A stretch of DNA of 51,630 nt from contig CAAGAT010000090.1 of the NCBI GenBank assembly GCA_900767875.1, positions 1-51,630 on the forward strand, given 5' to 3'. The translations under genes and the position numbers were made by a program. The notes beneath the pieces were generated by a model. The model made no database searches. It was not told the DNA's origin and saw only the letters and a program-made list of their open reading frames with translations. This DNA comes from an uncultured Sutterella sp. (lineage in GTDB: Bacteria; Pseudomonadota; Gammaproteobacteria; Burkholderiales; Burkholderiaceae_F). Below are positions 30,234 to 37,984 of this stretch, piece after piece. Within the stretch, counting starts at the first letter, position 1; every line of letters begins with the position of its first letter.

Positions 30234-30677
30234 GTGATTCTGCTGCTGCAGCGCGCCGCGCGCGCGTCGGTTTCGGTCGAGGGCCGCACGGTCGGCAGTT
30301 GCGGCCGCGGGCTGTGCGTTTTGGTGTGCGCCGTCAAGGGCGACATCGAGGACAAGGCCCGGCAGCTCGCGCAAAAGTTGCTGCGCTACCGCGTCTTTGA
30401 GGACGAGGCGGGCAAGATGAACCGCTCGGTCACCGACATCGCCGGGGAACTCTTGCTTGTCTCGCAGTTCACGCTGGCCGCCGACACCAGCCGCGGCAAC
30501 CGTCCGAGCTTTACGCCGGCGGCCGACCCCGAAACGGCCCGGCATCTTTTCGATGTGTTTGTCGAGGAGTGCCGCGCCTCGGGCCTTAAAACCGAAACGG
30601 GCGTTTTTGCCGCGCACATGCTCGTGGAGATCGCCAACGACGGCCCCGTGACGATCTGGCTGGAAAACAACGCCTGA
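30234..30677 (+). CDS. dtd: D-aminoacyl-tRNA deacylase Dtd
   Basis: A 147-residue enzyme that removes D-amino acids wrongly attached to tRNA. It has the SQFTL motif (LLVSQFTLAAD) and the second motif with the cis-Gly-Pro (NDGPVT near the end), which form the active site at the dimer interface. In GVFAAHM the second position is alanine where many members have glycine (GxFGAxM). It starts with GTG immediately after the tyrS stop, so expression is coupled. D-tyrosine on tRNA-Tyr is the classic substrate, which makes the pairing with tyrS sensible. Confidence 0.95.
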   Translation: MILLLQRAARASVSVEGRTVGSCGRGLCVLVCAVKGDIEDKARQLAQKLLRYRVFEDEAGKMNRSVTDIAGELLLVSQFTLAADTSRGNRPSFTPAADPETARHLFDVFVEECRASGLKTETGVFAAHMLVEIANDGPVTIWLENNA

Positions 30678-30698
30678 GCGGCCCACAACACCAAAACG

Positions 30699-30736
30699 AA
30701 AGCGGTGGTTCCGATTGCCCGGAAACACCGCTTTTT
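30699..30736 (+). terminator. Intrinsic terminator after dtd
   Basis: Outer arms AAAGCGGTG/CACCGCTTT (30699-30707/30726-30734) enclose a TTCC/GGAA inner stem and are followed by T residues. The A-rich left flank means it can also act for the convergent EF-G-like gene. Confidence 0.85.
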
Positions 30737-30779
30737 TGGGCAGTCTTAAGGCCCGCCCTTGAGGGGAGGGCCCGAAGGC

Positions 30780-32828
30780 TTAGTCGTCCTCGCTCTTGAG
30801 GCTGAACTTAGAGGCCAGTTCGGCCTGCTTTTGAGTCGGCACGGGCTGATAGCCCGACAGATCCATCGAGAAGGCGCCCGCGCCCTGCGTGAGGGCATGC
30901 AGACGCGTGGCGTAGTTGTCGAGCTCGGCCAGCGGCACCTGAGCGCGGATTTCCATCATGCCCGCGGGCAGGTTGTCCGTGCCGACGATCTGACCGCGGC
31001 GGCTGGCGAGGTCGCCCGTGATGTCGCCCATGCACGCGTCGGGGGCCGAAATCGTCATTTCGACGATCGGTTCGAGCACCTGCGGGGCGGCCTTGGCCAT
31101 GGCGTCGAGCATGGCCTTGCGGCCGGCCGACACGAAGGCCACTTCCTTGGAGTCAACGGGGTGGTACTTGCCGTCGTAGACCGTCACCTTGATGTCCTCA
31201 ATCGGGTAGCCGGCCACAAAGCCGGTGGCGAGCACTTCGCGCACGCCCTTTTCCACGGCCGGAATCAGATTGAAGGGAATGGCGCCGCCCTTGACTTCGT
31301 CGGCAAACACGAAGCCCTGGCCGCGCGGCAGCGGCTCGACGCGCAGATACACTTCGCCGAACTGACCGGCGCCGCCCGTCTGCTTCTTGTGGCGGGCATG
31401 GCCTTCGGCCGGCGCCGAAATCGTTTCTCGATAGGGCACGGACGGGGTGGCCGTGGTCACTTCGAGCTTGAACTGATCCTTCATGCGCTCAAGAACCGTG
31501 CGCACGTGCATTTCCGTCAGACCGCGCAGCACGGTTTCATTGAGCACTACGTCGTGGTCGACCGTCAGCGTCGGGTCTTCGGCGAGCATCTTGCCGATCA
31601 CTTCGCTCATGCGGCCTTCGTCGCCGCGGCGTGCCGGTGCGATGGCCAGGCCGAGCATGGGCTTGGGGAACGGGAGCGGGCGCATGTGAATGTCAAGGTC
31701 CGGGTCCGAATGCAGGATGCAGCCGTAGGTGAGCTCGTCGATCTTGTTGAGCGCACCGATGTCGCCGGGGTGCAGTTCGTCGGTTTCCGACGTGTTCTTG
31801 CCCTGCAGCAGCAGGGGACGGGCGGCCTTGATGGGCTTTTTGATGTCGTTGACGTACAGCGTGGAGCCGGCGGTGATGCGGCCCTGGTGCACGCGGAAGA
31901 CGCCGATCTTGCCTACGAACGGGTCGCTCACCACCTTAAAGACGTGGGCGACGACGGGCAGATCCTTGTCGGGCTGCGTCTGATAGGGCTCGCCCGCCTT
32001 GGTGCGGAACTGCGCGTCGTTGGCCTCATTGGGCGCGGGCATGTGGCGGATGATCACCTTCATGAAGTCGCGGATGCCGATGAGCTTTTTGGCCGAGGTA
32101 AAGCACACGGGAATGACGTGCGCCTCGCGCAGCGCCTTGGTGACTTCGCCGTGCAGGGTGGAGGGGTCCGCGTCGCCCTCTTCGAGATACTTTTCCATCG
32201 TGGCGTCGTCGACTTCGACCACGCGCTCGATGAAGGCGCGGTGCACGTCGCTTACGGTCATGATGTCGCTTTCGCCCGAGTCCTTGTCAAAGCAGTCGAT
32301 GACGCGGGTGTAGCCCTTGGTCGGCAGATTGATCGGCAGCACGCCGTCGCCGAACTCGGCCTGCAGTTCGTGCAGCAGGCGGCTCAGATCCACGTCCGGG
32401 GCGTCGATCTTGTTGACGACGATCATGCGGCACAGGCCGCGCTCTTCGGCCCAATGCATCATGCGGCGGGTCATCAGTTCGATGCCCTTGGTCGCATCGA
32501 CGACGACGGCCACGGACTTGACGGCGTCCAGGGCCGAGAGGGACTGACCGATGTAGTCCGATCCCCCCGGGGTGTCGATGACGTGAATGCGCACCGGGGT
32601 CAGGTCGGGCATAGCGGTGTCAACGTGCGCCACGGCAAGGCGAAGCGAATGACCGGCGGCTTTTTCCTGAGGGTCATTGTCGCAGACGGTGTTGCCGCGT
32701 TCGACGGAGCCGGCTTCGGCGATGGCGCCGGTACGAACCAGCATGGCCTCGACAAGACTGGTCTTGCCCGAGGCGCTGTGCCCGACCAAGGCTACAGTAC
32801 GAAGGTTTTCGGTGAGGTAATTGGACAT
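30780..32828 (-). CDS. Elongation factor G-like GTPase (FusA2-type paralogue)
   Basis: A 682-residue five-domain translational GTPase of the EF-G-like group. The P-loop is GHSASGKTS (16-24), G3 is DTPGGSDY (85-92) and G4 is NKID (139-142). Canonical EF-G has DTPGH, and the histidine that triggers GTP hydrolysis is glycine here (Gly89); loss of this histidine is a mark of the EF-G-like paralogues. Domain IV is present (HKKQTGGAGQFGEV, GFVAGYPIEDIKV). The gene is not next to rpsL/rpsG/tufA, so it is not the housekeeping EF-G. GGAGG lies 7 bp before the ATG at 32828. Its role is unknown; ribosome recycling or rescue is possible. Confidence 0.9.
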   Translation of the reverse strand: MSNYLTENLRTVALVGHSASGKTSLVEAMLVRTGAIAEAGSVERGNTVCDNDPQEKAAGHSLRLAVAHVDTAMPDLTPVRIHVIDTPGGSDYIGQSLSALDAVKSVAVVVDATKGIELMTRRMMHWAEERGLCRMIVVNKIDAPDVDLSRLLHELQAEFGDGVLPINLPTKGYTRVIDCFDKDSGESDIMTVSDVHRAFIERVVEVDDATMEKYLEEGDADPSTLHGEVTKALREAHVIPVCFTSAKKLIGIRDFMKVIIRHMPAPNEANDAQFRTKAGEPYQTQPDKDLPVVAHVFKVVSDPFVGKIGVFRVHQGRITAGSTLYVNDIKKPIKAARPLLLQGKNTSETDELHPGDIGALNKIDELTYGCILHSDPDLDIHMRPLPFPKPMLGLAIAPARRGDEGRMSEVIGKMLAEDPTLTVDHDVVLNETVLRGLTEMHVRTVLERMKDQFKLEVTTATPSVPYRETISAPAEGHARHKKQTGGAGQFGEVYLRVEPLPRGQGFVFADEVKGGAIPFNLIPAVEKGVREVLATGFVAGYPIEDIKVTVYDGKYHPVDSKEVAFVSAGRKAMLDAMAKAAPQVLEPIVEMTISAPDACMGDITGDLASRRGQIVGTDNLPAGMMEIRAQVPLAELDNYATRLHALTQGAGAFSMDLSGYQPVPTQKQAELASKFSLKSEDD

Positions 32829-33139
32829 CGCAGCCCCTCCTTCTTTCTTTTGAAATGATTTTCCATTTTGCTCCAAGCGGTTTTGAAAACTCAAGGGCTT
32901 TTCCTTAGGGGTTTCTCGCCGTTATATGGGTGATGAAATCCCTAAGCCGTAAAGCGTGGAAAGGCCCGTAAAGGCTTAGTTTGCTTGAGTTTTTGGGGTG
33001 CGGCGTGTTACTGTGAAAGCCGTACGGCCTACCCGCAAAGGTGCACGCAGCGTGTCTGCGCCCGCCGCCGGGGCGGTCTGAAAAAAGAGTTTCGGCACTC
33101 CCCCGGGATGACCGAACCGCACCAACAGGAGCAAACCAA
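32829..33139. other. Divergent intergenic region EF-G-like gene / DUF3100 gene
   Basis: A 311-bp gap. TATAAC on the minus strand (32926-32921) may be a -10 for the EF-G-like gene, but no matching -35 is evident. On the plus strand TTGAGT (32985-32990) has no good -10 partner. No small gene or clear inverted repeat stands out. Confidence 0.45.
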
Positions 33140-33919
33140 ATGGACCTCATCAAGAATTGGAAGATTCATCTGCTCGCGCTCATCATCGTGATCATCGCCG
33201 AATCGATCGGGATGCAGCGCTTTGATCTGATCATCTTCCTGCCCCTCTTTTACGCGCTGATCATCGGCGGCATCATCAGCTACCCGAGCCTGAAGCTCTT
33301 AAAGATTCCGGAAATGGAGCGCGCCTCGCGCGTTCTGTCCGTGGGCATGCTCATTCTTGTCACGAAGATCAGTCTGGACATCGGCCCCAACCTCGAGCAG
33401 CTCGCGCACTCGTCTCTGGCGCTGCTCGTGCAGGAATTCGGGCACTTCTTCGGTACGCTCGTCTTCGGTCTTCCCGTGGCCTTCCTCGTGGGCATGAAGC
33501 GCGAAGCCATCGGCGCGTGCTACTCGATCGACCGAGAACCCAACATCGCCATCATTGCCGAGCGCTATGGGCTTGACTCGCCCGAAGGGCGCGGCGTGAT
33601 GGGCATGTACCTGTGCGGCACGGTCTTCGGCGCCCTGTGGGTGTCGGTTCTTGCCGGTCTCATCGCGCAGGCCGGGTGGTTTCACCCGCACGCCCTGGCC
33701 ATGGGCGCGGGCATCGGCAGCGCCTCGATGATGGCCGCCTCGACCGCCTCGATTGTGGCCGTGCACCCGGAATGGGCCGAAACGGTTCAGGCCTATGCGG
33801 CCGCGGCCAACCTCCTTACCACCGTCCTTGGGATTTACTTTGCGCTCTTTATCTCGCTGCCCGTGACCGTCAAGGTCTACGGCTGGCTCGATGCGCTGCG
33901 CTCGAAAAAGTCGGCCTGA
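33140..33919 (+). CDS. DUF3100 family integral membrane protein
   Basis: A 259-residue membrane protein with about seven hydrophobic helices (near 7-24, 27-46, 60-80, 88-116, 150-172, 180-203, 215-245). The wording MDLIKNWKIHLLALIIVII and MKREAIGACYSIDREPNIAIIAERYG fits the DUF3100 family. The second half has a Gly/Ala/Ser-rich helix (GAGIGSASMMAASTASI), a pattern of substrate-path helices in secondary transporters. AGGAG is 8 bp before the ATG at 33140; in-frame starts further upstream have no such site. A second small membrane protein and an M20 amidohydrolase follow on the same strand. The function is undescribed as far as I know; transport is the natural guess. Confidence 0.8.
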   Translation: MDLIKNWKIHLLALIIVIIAESIGMQRFDLIIFLPLFYALIIGGIISYPSLKLLKIPEMERASRVLSVGMLILVTKISLDIGPNLEQLAHSSLALLVQEFGHFFGTLVFGLPVAFLVGMKREAIGACYSIDREPNIAIIAERYGLDSPEGRGVMGMYLCGTVFGALWVSVLAGLIAQAGWFHPHALAMGAGIGSASMMAASTASIVAVHPEWAETVQAYAAAANLLTTVLGIYFALFISLPVTVKVYGWLDALRSKKSA

Positions 33920-33980
33920 GCGCCGCCAAACGCAAGCCAATGCCGTAAGGAAACAAAGTTATTTTCAGCGAGAAAAGATC

Positions 33981-34445
33981 ATGAAAAAGATTCTCAACGA
34001 CATGAAGGACATGGTGTTCATCCTGCTGGTGACGGGTATCTTCAGCTGGGTGGCCAATCTCATCAACATTCATCCGGATCTGGGCGGCAGCGCCGTGGGG
34101 GTGTTCTTCCTGGTGCTTCTGGCCTCGATCGGCATTTTCCTGTCCAAGCTCCCGGGCCTTAACAAGATCCCGATGGTCTTTTGGGTCTCGATCGTGGGCG
34201 TGCTCGTGTCGGTGCCGGGGTTCCCGGGCGGCGACTTTGTGCTCAGCTACACCAAGCAGGTCAGCTTCATTGCCCTGACCACGCCGCTGCTGGCCTACGC
34301 CGGTTTGTCCGTGGGCAAGGACATGGAAGCCTTCAAGGCTCTGTCCTGGCGCATTATCCCGGTGGCGCTGGCCGTGGCCGCGGGCAGTTTCGTGTGCTCG
34401 ACCATTCTGGCCGAATTCATGCTTCACCTTGAGGGTGTATTCTGA
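33981..34445 (+). CDS. Small integral membrane protein, partner of the DUF3100 protein
   Basis: A 154-residue membrane protein with about five helices (near 10-27, 38-60, 66-84, 95-115, 120-145). I do not recognise a named family. The segment TTPLLAYAGLSVGKDMEAFKALSWRIIPVALA has the layout (Pro- and Gly-rich helix, amphipathic link, helix) seen in half-domains of BASS-, LrgB- or DUF340-like carriers. It starts 61 bp after the DUF3100 gene, so the two are likely co-transcribed and may form one transporter in two chains. A terminator-like hairpin follows and separates it partly from the amidohydrolase gene. Confidence 0.78.
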   Translation: MKKILNDMKDMVFILLVTGIFSWVANLINIHPDLGGSAVGVFFLVLLASIGIFLSKLPGLNKIPMVFWVSIVGVLVSVPGFPGGDFVLSYTKQVSFIALTTPLLAYAGLSVGKDMEAFKALSWRIIPVALAVAAGSFVCSTILAEFMLHLEGVF

Positions 34446-34455
34446 CGTTCGGCTC

Positions 34456-34508
34456 AAGGGGGCGCGACGGCGGCTTTCGGTCCGCATGAGCGCCCCTTTT
34501 GTTTTTTG
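34456..34508 (+). terminator. Terminator or attenuator before the amidohydrolase gene
   Basis: Arms near 34456-34465 and 34490-34498 (AAGGGGGCGC against GCGCCCCTT) are followed by a long T-rich run up to 34508. It lies between the membrane-protein pair and the M20 gene, so it may either end or weaken read-through. Confidence 0.75.
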
Positions 34509-34534
34509 ATTTTTGTTTGATCCGAAGTACTTAC

Positions 34535-35854
34535 ATGACCAAGGAAGAACTTAAGCGCCGCGTCTGCGAAGCCATTCGCGCCCGCCGCGCCGACATCAAG
34601 GCTGTCGCCGAAAGCGTTTTCGCCGAACCCGAACTTGGGTTTAAGGAAACGAAGACCTCGGAAAAGATCCGGGCTCAGTTTGAAAAGCTGGGGCTGACCT
34701 GTGAAACGGGCTGGGGCCTGACGGGCGTGCGCGCCCGCATGAAGGGCCGCAAGAGCCGCAAGACGGTGGCTCTGCTCGGCGAGCTCGACGCCATCGTCTG
34801 CCGCGAGCATCCGCAGGCCGACCCCAAGACGGGCGCGGCGCACTGCTGCGGCCACCATGTGCAGCTGGCCAACCTCGTGGCCGTGGGCATGGCCTTTAAG
34901 GACGCGGGCATCATGAACGAGCTCGACGGCGACCTGGTGCTTTTTGCCGTGCCCGCCGAAGAGTATGTGGAAATCGATTTCCGAAACGGGCTGCGCAGCG
35001 ACGGTAAGCTGCGCTACCTCGGCGGCAAGCAGCAGCTCATTGCCGAAGGTGCCTTTGACGGCATCGACATGGCCATGCAGATGCACGTGAGCATCACCGA
35101 CGATCCCGAGGGCTTTTACAACCTCGGAGCGAGCTGCAACGGCTTCGTGGGCAAGCTCATCACCTACCGAGGTCGTGCGGCGCACGCCGCCTTTGCGCCC
35201 GATCAGGGCATCAACGCGCTCAACGCCGCCCTAATGGGTCTGATGGGCGTTAACGCCATCCGCGAGCGCTTCCGCGAAGAGGACTTCGTGCGCTTCCACC
35301 CGATCATCAATTCGGGCGGCGATCTGGTGAACGTCATTCCCGACTTCGTCAAGATGGAAAGCTACACGCGTGCGGCCAACGTCGAGGCGCTGCTGCGCTA
35401 CAACACGGACATCAACCGCGCCCTCAAGGCCGGTGCCGATGCCGTGGGCGCCACCTTTGAACTGCACGATCTGCCGGGCTATCTGCCGCTGCTGCCCGAC
35501 GAGGCCATGCGCGGCGTGCTGCGCGACAACGCCGTGGCGCTCTTCGGAGAAGATCACGTGGCCGTGGGCGAACACAGCGCGGGCAGTACCGAAATGGGCG
35601 ACGTCTCGCACCTGATGCCGGTCGTGCATCCGTGGGTGGGCTGCGCCAAGGGCGTGCTGCACGGCGCCAACTTCGTGCTCGACAACGAAGAGGTCGCCTA
35701 CGAAAAGTCGCCCGAGGTTCTGGCGATGACCATCATCGATCTGCTCTGGGACGATGCGGCCAAAGCCGAGGTAATCTGCGCCAACTTCAAGCCGGTCTTT
35801 AACAAGGAAACCTACTGCGCTTTCCAGGATAAGATCGCTTCGGGCGCCTGCTAA
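34535..35854 (+). CDS. M20-family amidohydrolase (AbgB-like)
   Basis: A 439-residue metallohydrolase of the M20D/AbgB type. Metal-site segments are ALLGELDAI, CGHHVQLANLV, VPAEEY and, near the C-terminus, GEHSAGSTEMGD. The dimerisation domain (about 200-320) begins near KLITYRGRAAHAAFAPDQGINALNA. Relatives cut N-acyl amino acids or p-aminobenzoyl-glutamate; the exact substrate is open. The ATG at 34535 fits the family's N-terminus (KEELKRRVCEAI); its ribosome site is weak. It follows two membrane proteins on the same strand, as abgB in E. coli sits beside the transporter gene abgT, which suggests uptake and cleavage of one compound. Confidence 0.88.
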   Translation: MTKEELKRRVCEAIRARRADIKAVAESVFAEPELGFKETKTSEKIRAQFEKLGLTCETGWGLTGVRARMKGRKSRKTVALLGELDAIVCREHPQADPKTGAAHCCGHHVQLANLVAVGMAFKDAGIMNELDGDLVLFAVPAEEYVEIDFRNGLRSDGKLRYLGGKQQLIAEGAFDGIDMAMQMHVSITDDPEGFYNLGASCNGFVGKLITYRGRAAHAAFAPDQGINALNAALMGLMGVNAIRERFREEDFVRFHPIINSGGDLVNVIPDFVKMESYTRAANVEALLRYNTDINRALKAGADAVGATFELHDLPGYLPLLPDEAMRGVLRDNAVALFGEDHVAVGEHSAGSTEMGDVSHLMPVVHPWVGCAKGVLHGANFVLDNEEVAYEKSPEVLAMTIIDLLWDDAAKAEVICANFKPVFNKETYCAFQDKIASGAC

Positions 35855-35896
35855 GCGACGCGTTTGCGCTCTGCCCTAAGGCGGCCGCCGACTCAT

Positions 35897-35947
35897 AAAA
35901 CCGCGGTTTTTCCAATGGTGTTGCGCCGTAGGAAACCGCGGTTTTTC
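35897..35947. terminator. Terminator hairpin after the amidohydrolase gene
   Basis: Two copies of the palindromic block AAACCGCGGTTT lie at 35898-35909 and 35933-35944, and can pair with each other or each fold on its own; T residues follow each copy. Confidence 0.75.
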
Positions 35948-35995
35948 ATGCCCCACACCAAGAAGAGATTTTCCGATGACTTTTTGAGCGCAGAC

Positions 35996-36035
35996 AACAA
36001 AAAACGGAAGGCACCGAGGAGGAGACCTTCCGTTT
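35996..36035 (-). terminator. Intrinsic terminator of ahpC
   Basis: On the minus strand the arms 36035-36026 and 36011-36002 form a perfect 10-bp stem that is followed by a run of T residues. It begins 35 bp past the ahpC stop. Confidence 0.85.
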
Positions 36036-36069
36036 GCTCAGAGCCGATCAGACGATCGGTTTTGGCGTA

Positions 36070-36633
36070 TTAGAGCTTGCCGACGAGCTCAGCCGACGGG
36101 GTGAGCGTCTTGGCACCCGGGCGCCAGCCGGCCGGGCAAACCTGGTTCGGGTTGGCGGCCACGTACTGAGCGGCTTCAACCTTGCGCAGCAGTTCGGAAG
36201 CGTCACGGCCGATGCCGCCGTCGTGAATTTCGCAGGCGACGATCTTGCCGTCCGGGTTGATCACGAAGGTGCCGCGGTCAGCCAGACCGGATTCTTCGAT
36301 CATCACGCCGAAGTTGCGGCAGATGACGCCCGTGGGGTCGCCCACCATCGGGAAGCGGACCTTGCCGACGGCCGGGCTCGAAGCGTGCCAAGCCATGTGC
36401 GTGAAGTGCGTGTCGGTGGACACGGAGTAGATTTCAACGCCGAGCTTCTGGAAGGCTTCATAGTGGTTGGCGAGGTCTTCGAGTTCGGTCGGGCACACGA
36501 AGGTGAAGTCAGCCGGGTAGAAGAACACGACGGACCACTTGCCCTTCAGATCGGATTCGGAGATGTTGATGAAATCGCCATCCTTGAACGCGGTGGCCTT
36601 GAAGGGAAGAACTTCGGTACGAAGAAGAGACAT
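36070..36633 (-). CDS. ahpC: Alkyl hydroperoxide reductase subunit C (peroxiredoxin)
   Basis: A 187-residue typical 2-Cys peroxiredoxin that reduces hydrogen peroxide and organic peroxides. The peroxidatic Cys47 is in FTFVCPTE and the resolving Cys166 in VCPAGW; the length equals that of E. coli AhpC. AGGAG is 8 bp before the ATG at 36633; a TTG nine bases earlier is rejected. No ahpF or ahpD lies beside it, so its reductase must be encoded elsewhere or be a thioredoxin system. It has its own terminator and a 417-bp divergent region shared with the hisN-like gene, which holds an FNR-like box. Confidence 0.97.
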   Translation of the reverse strand: MSLLRTEVLPFKATAFKDGDFINISESDLKGKWSVVFFYPADFTFVCPTELEDLANHYEAFQKLGVEIYSVSTDTHFTHMAWHASSPAVGKVRFPMVGDPTGVICRNFGVMIEESGLADRGTFVINPDGKIVACEIHDGGIGRDASELLRKVEAAQYVAANPNQVCPAGWRPGAKTLTPSAELVGKL

Positions 36634-37050
36634 GAGAATCACTCCTAATTAAAACTTTATGGACTCGGGCGATTGCCCGATCTCGGTGAAGCGAAATCTA
36701 TCAGACACGGGCCGCACGGAGCCCCTTGAAAAACCGAAAAATGATGCCTAGGTGTGACCAAACGTTGCGGGCCTGTCCTGGGTGTTCGTTAACTGATTGA
36801 AATCAAAGAAAAATAAGCGGTCTGCCAAGGGTCGGAAAAGGGCTCCTTTCTTTGGATTTGTTAATGTTGGCGATAGAGCGGTTGTATGGGGCTATTGACG
36901 TCCCCAAAACAGCCTTCATTGGGGGCGACTTGCCCCCAAAACCCCGGCCGCGACGGGCACCGGCATGAGGGTTTGTGCGCCCGCGCTCGGTCGGCGCGGC
37001 AATCGGCGCTAATATCGCAGAACCCATCGTTGTTGTCCGAGGAGACATCC
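36634..37050. other. Divergent intergenic region ahpC / hisN-like gene
   Basis: A 417-bp gap. It holds a small hairpin in the ahpC leader (TCGGGC-GATT-GCCCGA, 36665-36680), an FNR-like box at 36793-36806, and a perfect 8-bp hairpin TTGGGGGC/GCCCCCAA (36919-36926/36932-36939) with no T-run. No OxyR-type ATAG/CTAT repeat set was found. GAGGAG before 37051 is the ribosome site of the hisN-like gene. Confidence 0.5.
36793..36806. promoter_or_regulatory. FNR/Anr-like box upstream of ahpC and the hisN-like gene
   Basis: CTGAT-TGAA-ATCAA matches the FNR consensus TTGAT-N4-ATCAA at nine of ten positions. It lies 160 bp from ahpC. A match of this quality may occur by chance about once in a window of this size, so support is weak. 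Confidence 0.3.
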
Positions 37051-37896
37051 GTGACCGTGAAGAATTACTGTGCGCCGCTCACCCAAGAGGAAGCCGAGCG
37101 CTTTACGCCGTTTCTCTTTGAGCTGCTCGAGGCGTCCTTTGAGCAAATCGCGCCGCGCTTTCTGCAGGGCATCAAAGTGGACGACAAGGCCAACGGCACG
37201 CCCGTGACGCAGGCCGACAAGTGCGCCGAGGCGGCCATGCGCAAGCTCATTGAAGAGCGCTATCCGACGCACGGCATCTTCGGCGAGGAGTACGGCATCA
37301 AGGAAGGTCAGGAGACCGAAGGCGTGCGCTACCGCTGGATTCTCGATCCGGTCGACGGCACCCGCAGCTTCATCACCAACAGTTTTTTGTTCGGCACCCT
37401 GGTGGCCCTCGAGCGTGACGACGGGGCGGGCTTTCGCCCGATTCTGTCCTCGGTGAGCCACCCGGCCGCGCGCGTGCGCACGATCGGTTCCCTGTCGGGC
37501 ACCCAGCTTTATTACGACAACGGTCTCAAGCCCATGGTGCGCGACCTTCGGGTCAGGCCCTGCGATCACCTCTCGCAGGCCACGCTTCTGACCACGAGCC
37601 ACTGGACGACGCCCGAGCAAAAGGGCGACGTGCGCATGCAAAAGATCATCGACTCGGTCAAGCTTTACCGCACGTTCGGGGACTGCTTCGGCTACTTTGC
37701 CGTCGCCTCGGGCGGGGCCGACATCATGATCGATCCCGATCTGAGCTACTGGGACGTGGCCGCCCTGCTGCCCGTCGTCGAAGGCGCGGGCGGCACCCTC
37801 ACGTCGGTTTCGGGCGGCAATCCGCTCACGGAACTGTCGGCCGTGTGCACCGCCGGCGGCATTCACGGCGAAGTGATTGCGCTGCTCAACAGTTAA
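37051..37896 (+). CDS. hisN: Inositol-monophosphatase family protein, HisN-like histidinol-phosphatase
   Basis: A 281-residue Mg-dependent, Li-sensitive phosphatase. The metal-site motifs are GEEYG (Glu79, Glu80), DPVDGTRSF (Asp99, Asp102) and, near the C-terminus, WDVAALLPVVEGAGG. The wording HGIFGEEYG and the DPVDGT-RSFI segment favour the HisN histidinol-phosphate phosphatase subgroup over SuhB. It would act in the last but one step of histidine synthesis. The GTG at 37051 is chosen because GAGGAG stands about 7 bp upstream; there is no ATG in a fitting place. It is a single gene between ahpC and the Cpx-like system, ended by a terminator. Confidence 0.85.
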   Translation: MTVKNYCAPLTQEEAERFTPFLFELLEASFEQIAPRFLQGIKVDDKANGTPVTQADKCAEAAMRKLIEERYPTHGIFGEEYGIKEGQETEGVRYRWILDPVDGTRSFITNSFLFGTLVALERDDGAGFRPILSSVSHPAARVRTIGSLSGTQLYYDNGLKPMVRDLRVRPCDHLSQATLLTTSHWTTPEQKGDVRMQKIIDSVKLYRTFGDCFGYFAVASGGADIMIDPDLSYWDVAALLPVVEGAGGTLTSVSGGNPLTELSAVCTAGGIHGEVIALLNS

Positions 37897-37941
37897 GCGT
37901 TGGGGGACGCGCTTGAAGGGCGCGTTGGGACCGACAAACTC

Positions 37942-37968
37942 AAAACGGCCGGTTTTTCCGGCCGTTTT
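37942..37968. terminator. Bidirectional terminator hisN / Cpx-like kinase
   Basis: A perfect 11-bp stem (37942-37952/37958-37968) with a five-T loop; A and T ends make it usable from both convergent genes. Confidence 0.85.
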
Positions 37969-37984
37969 GCTTAAAGGAGCAGCC

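Noticed and set aside
28734..30728. 664-codon open frame on the minus strand
   Set aside because: It covers tyrS and dtd in reverse; both of those are clear genes.
30759..32858. 699-codon open frame on the plus strand
   Set aside because: Shadow of the EF-G-like gene on the other strand.
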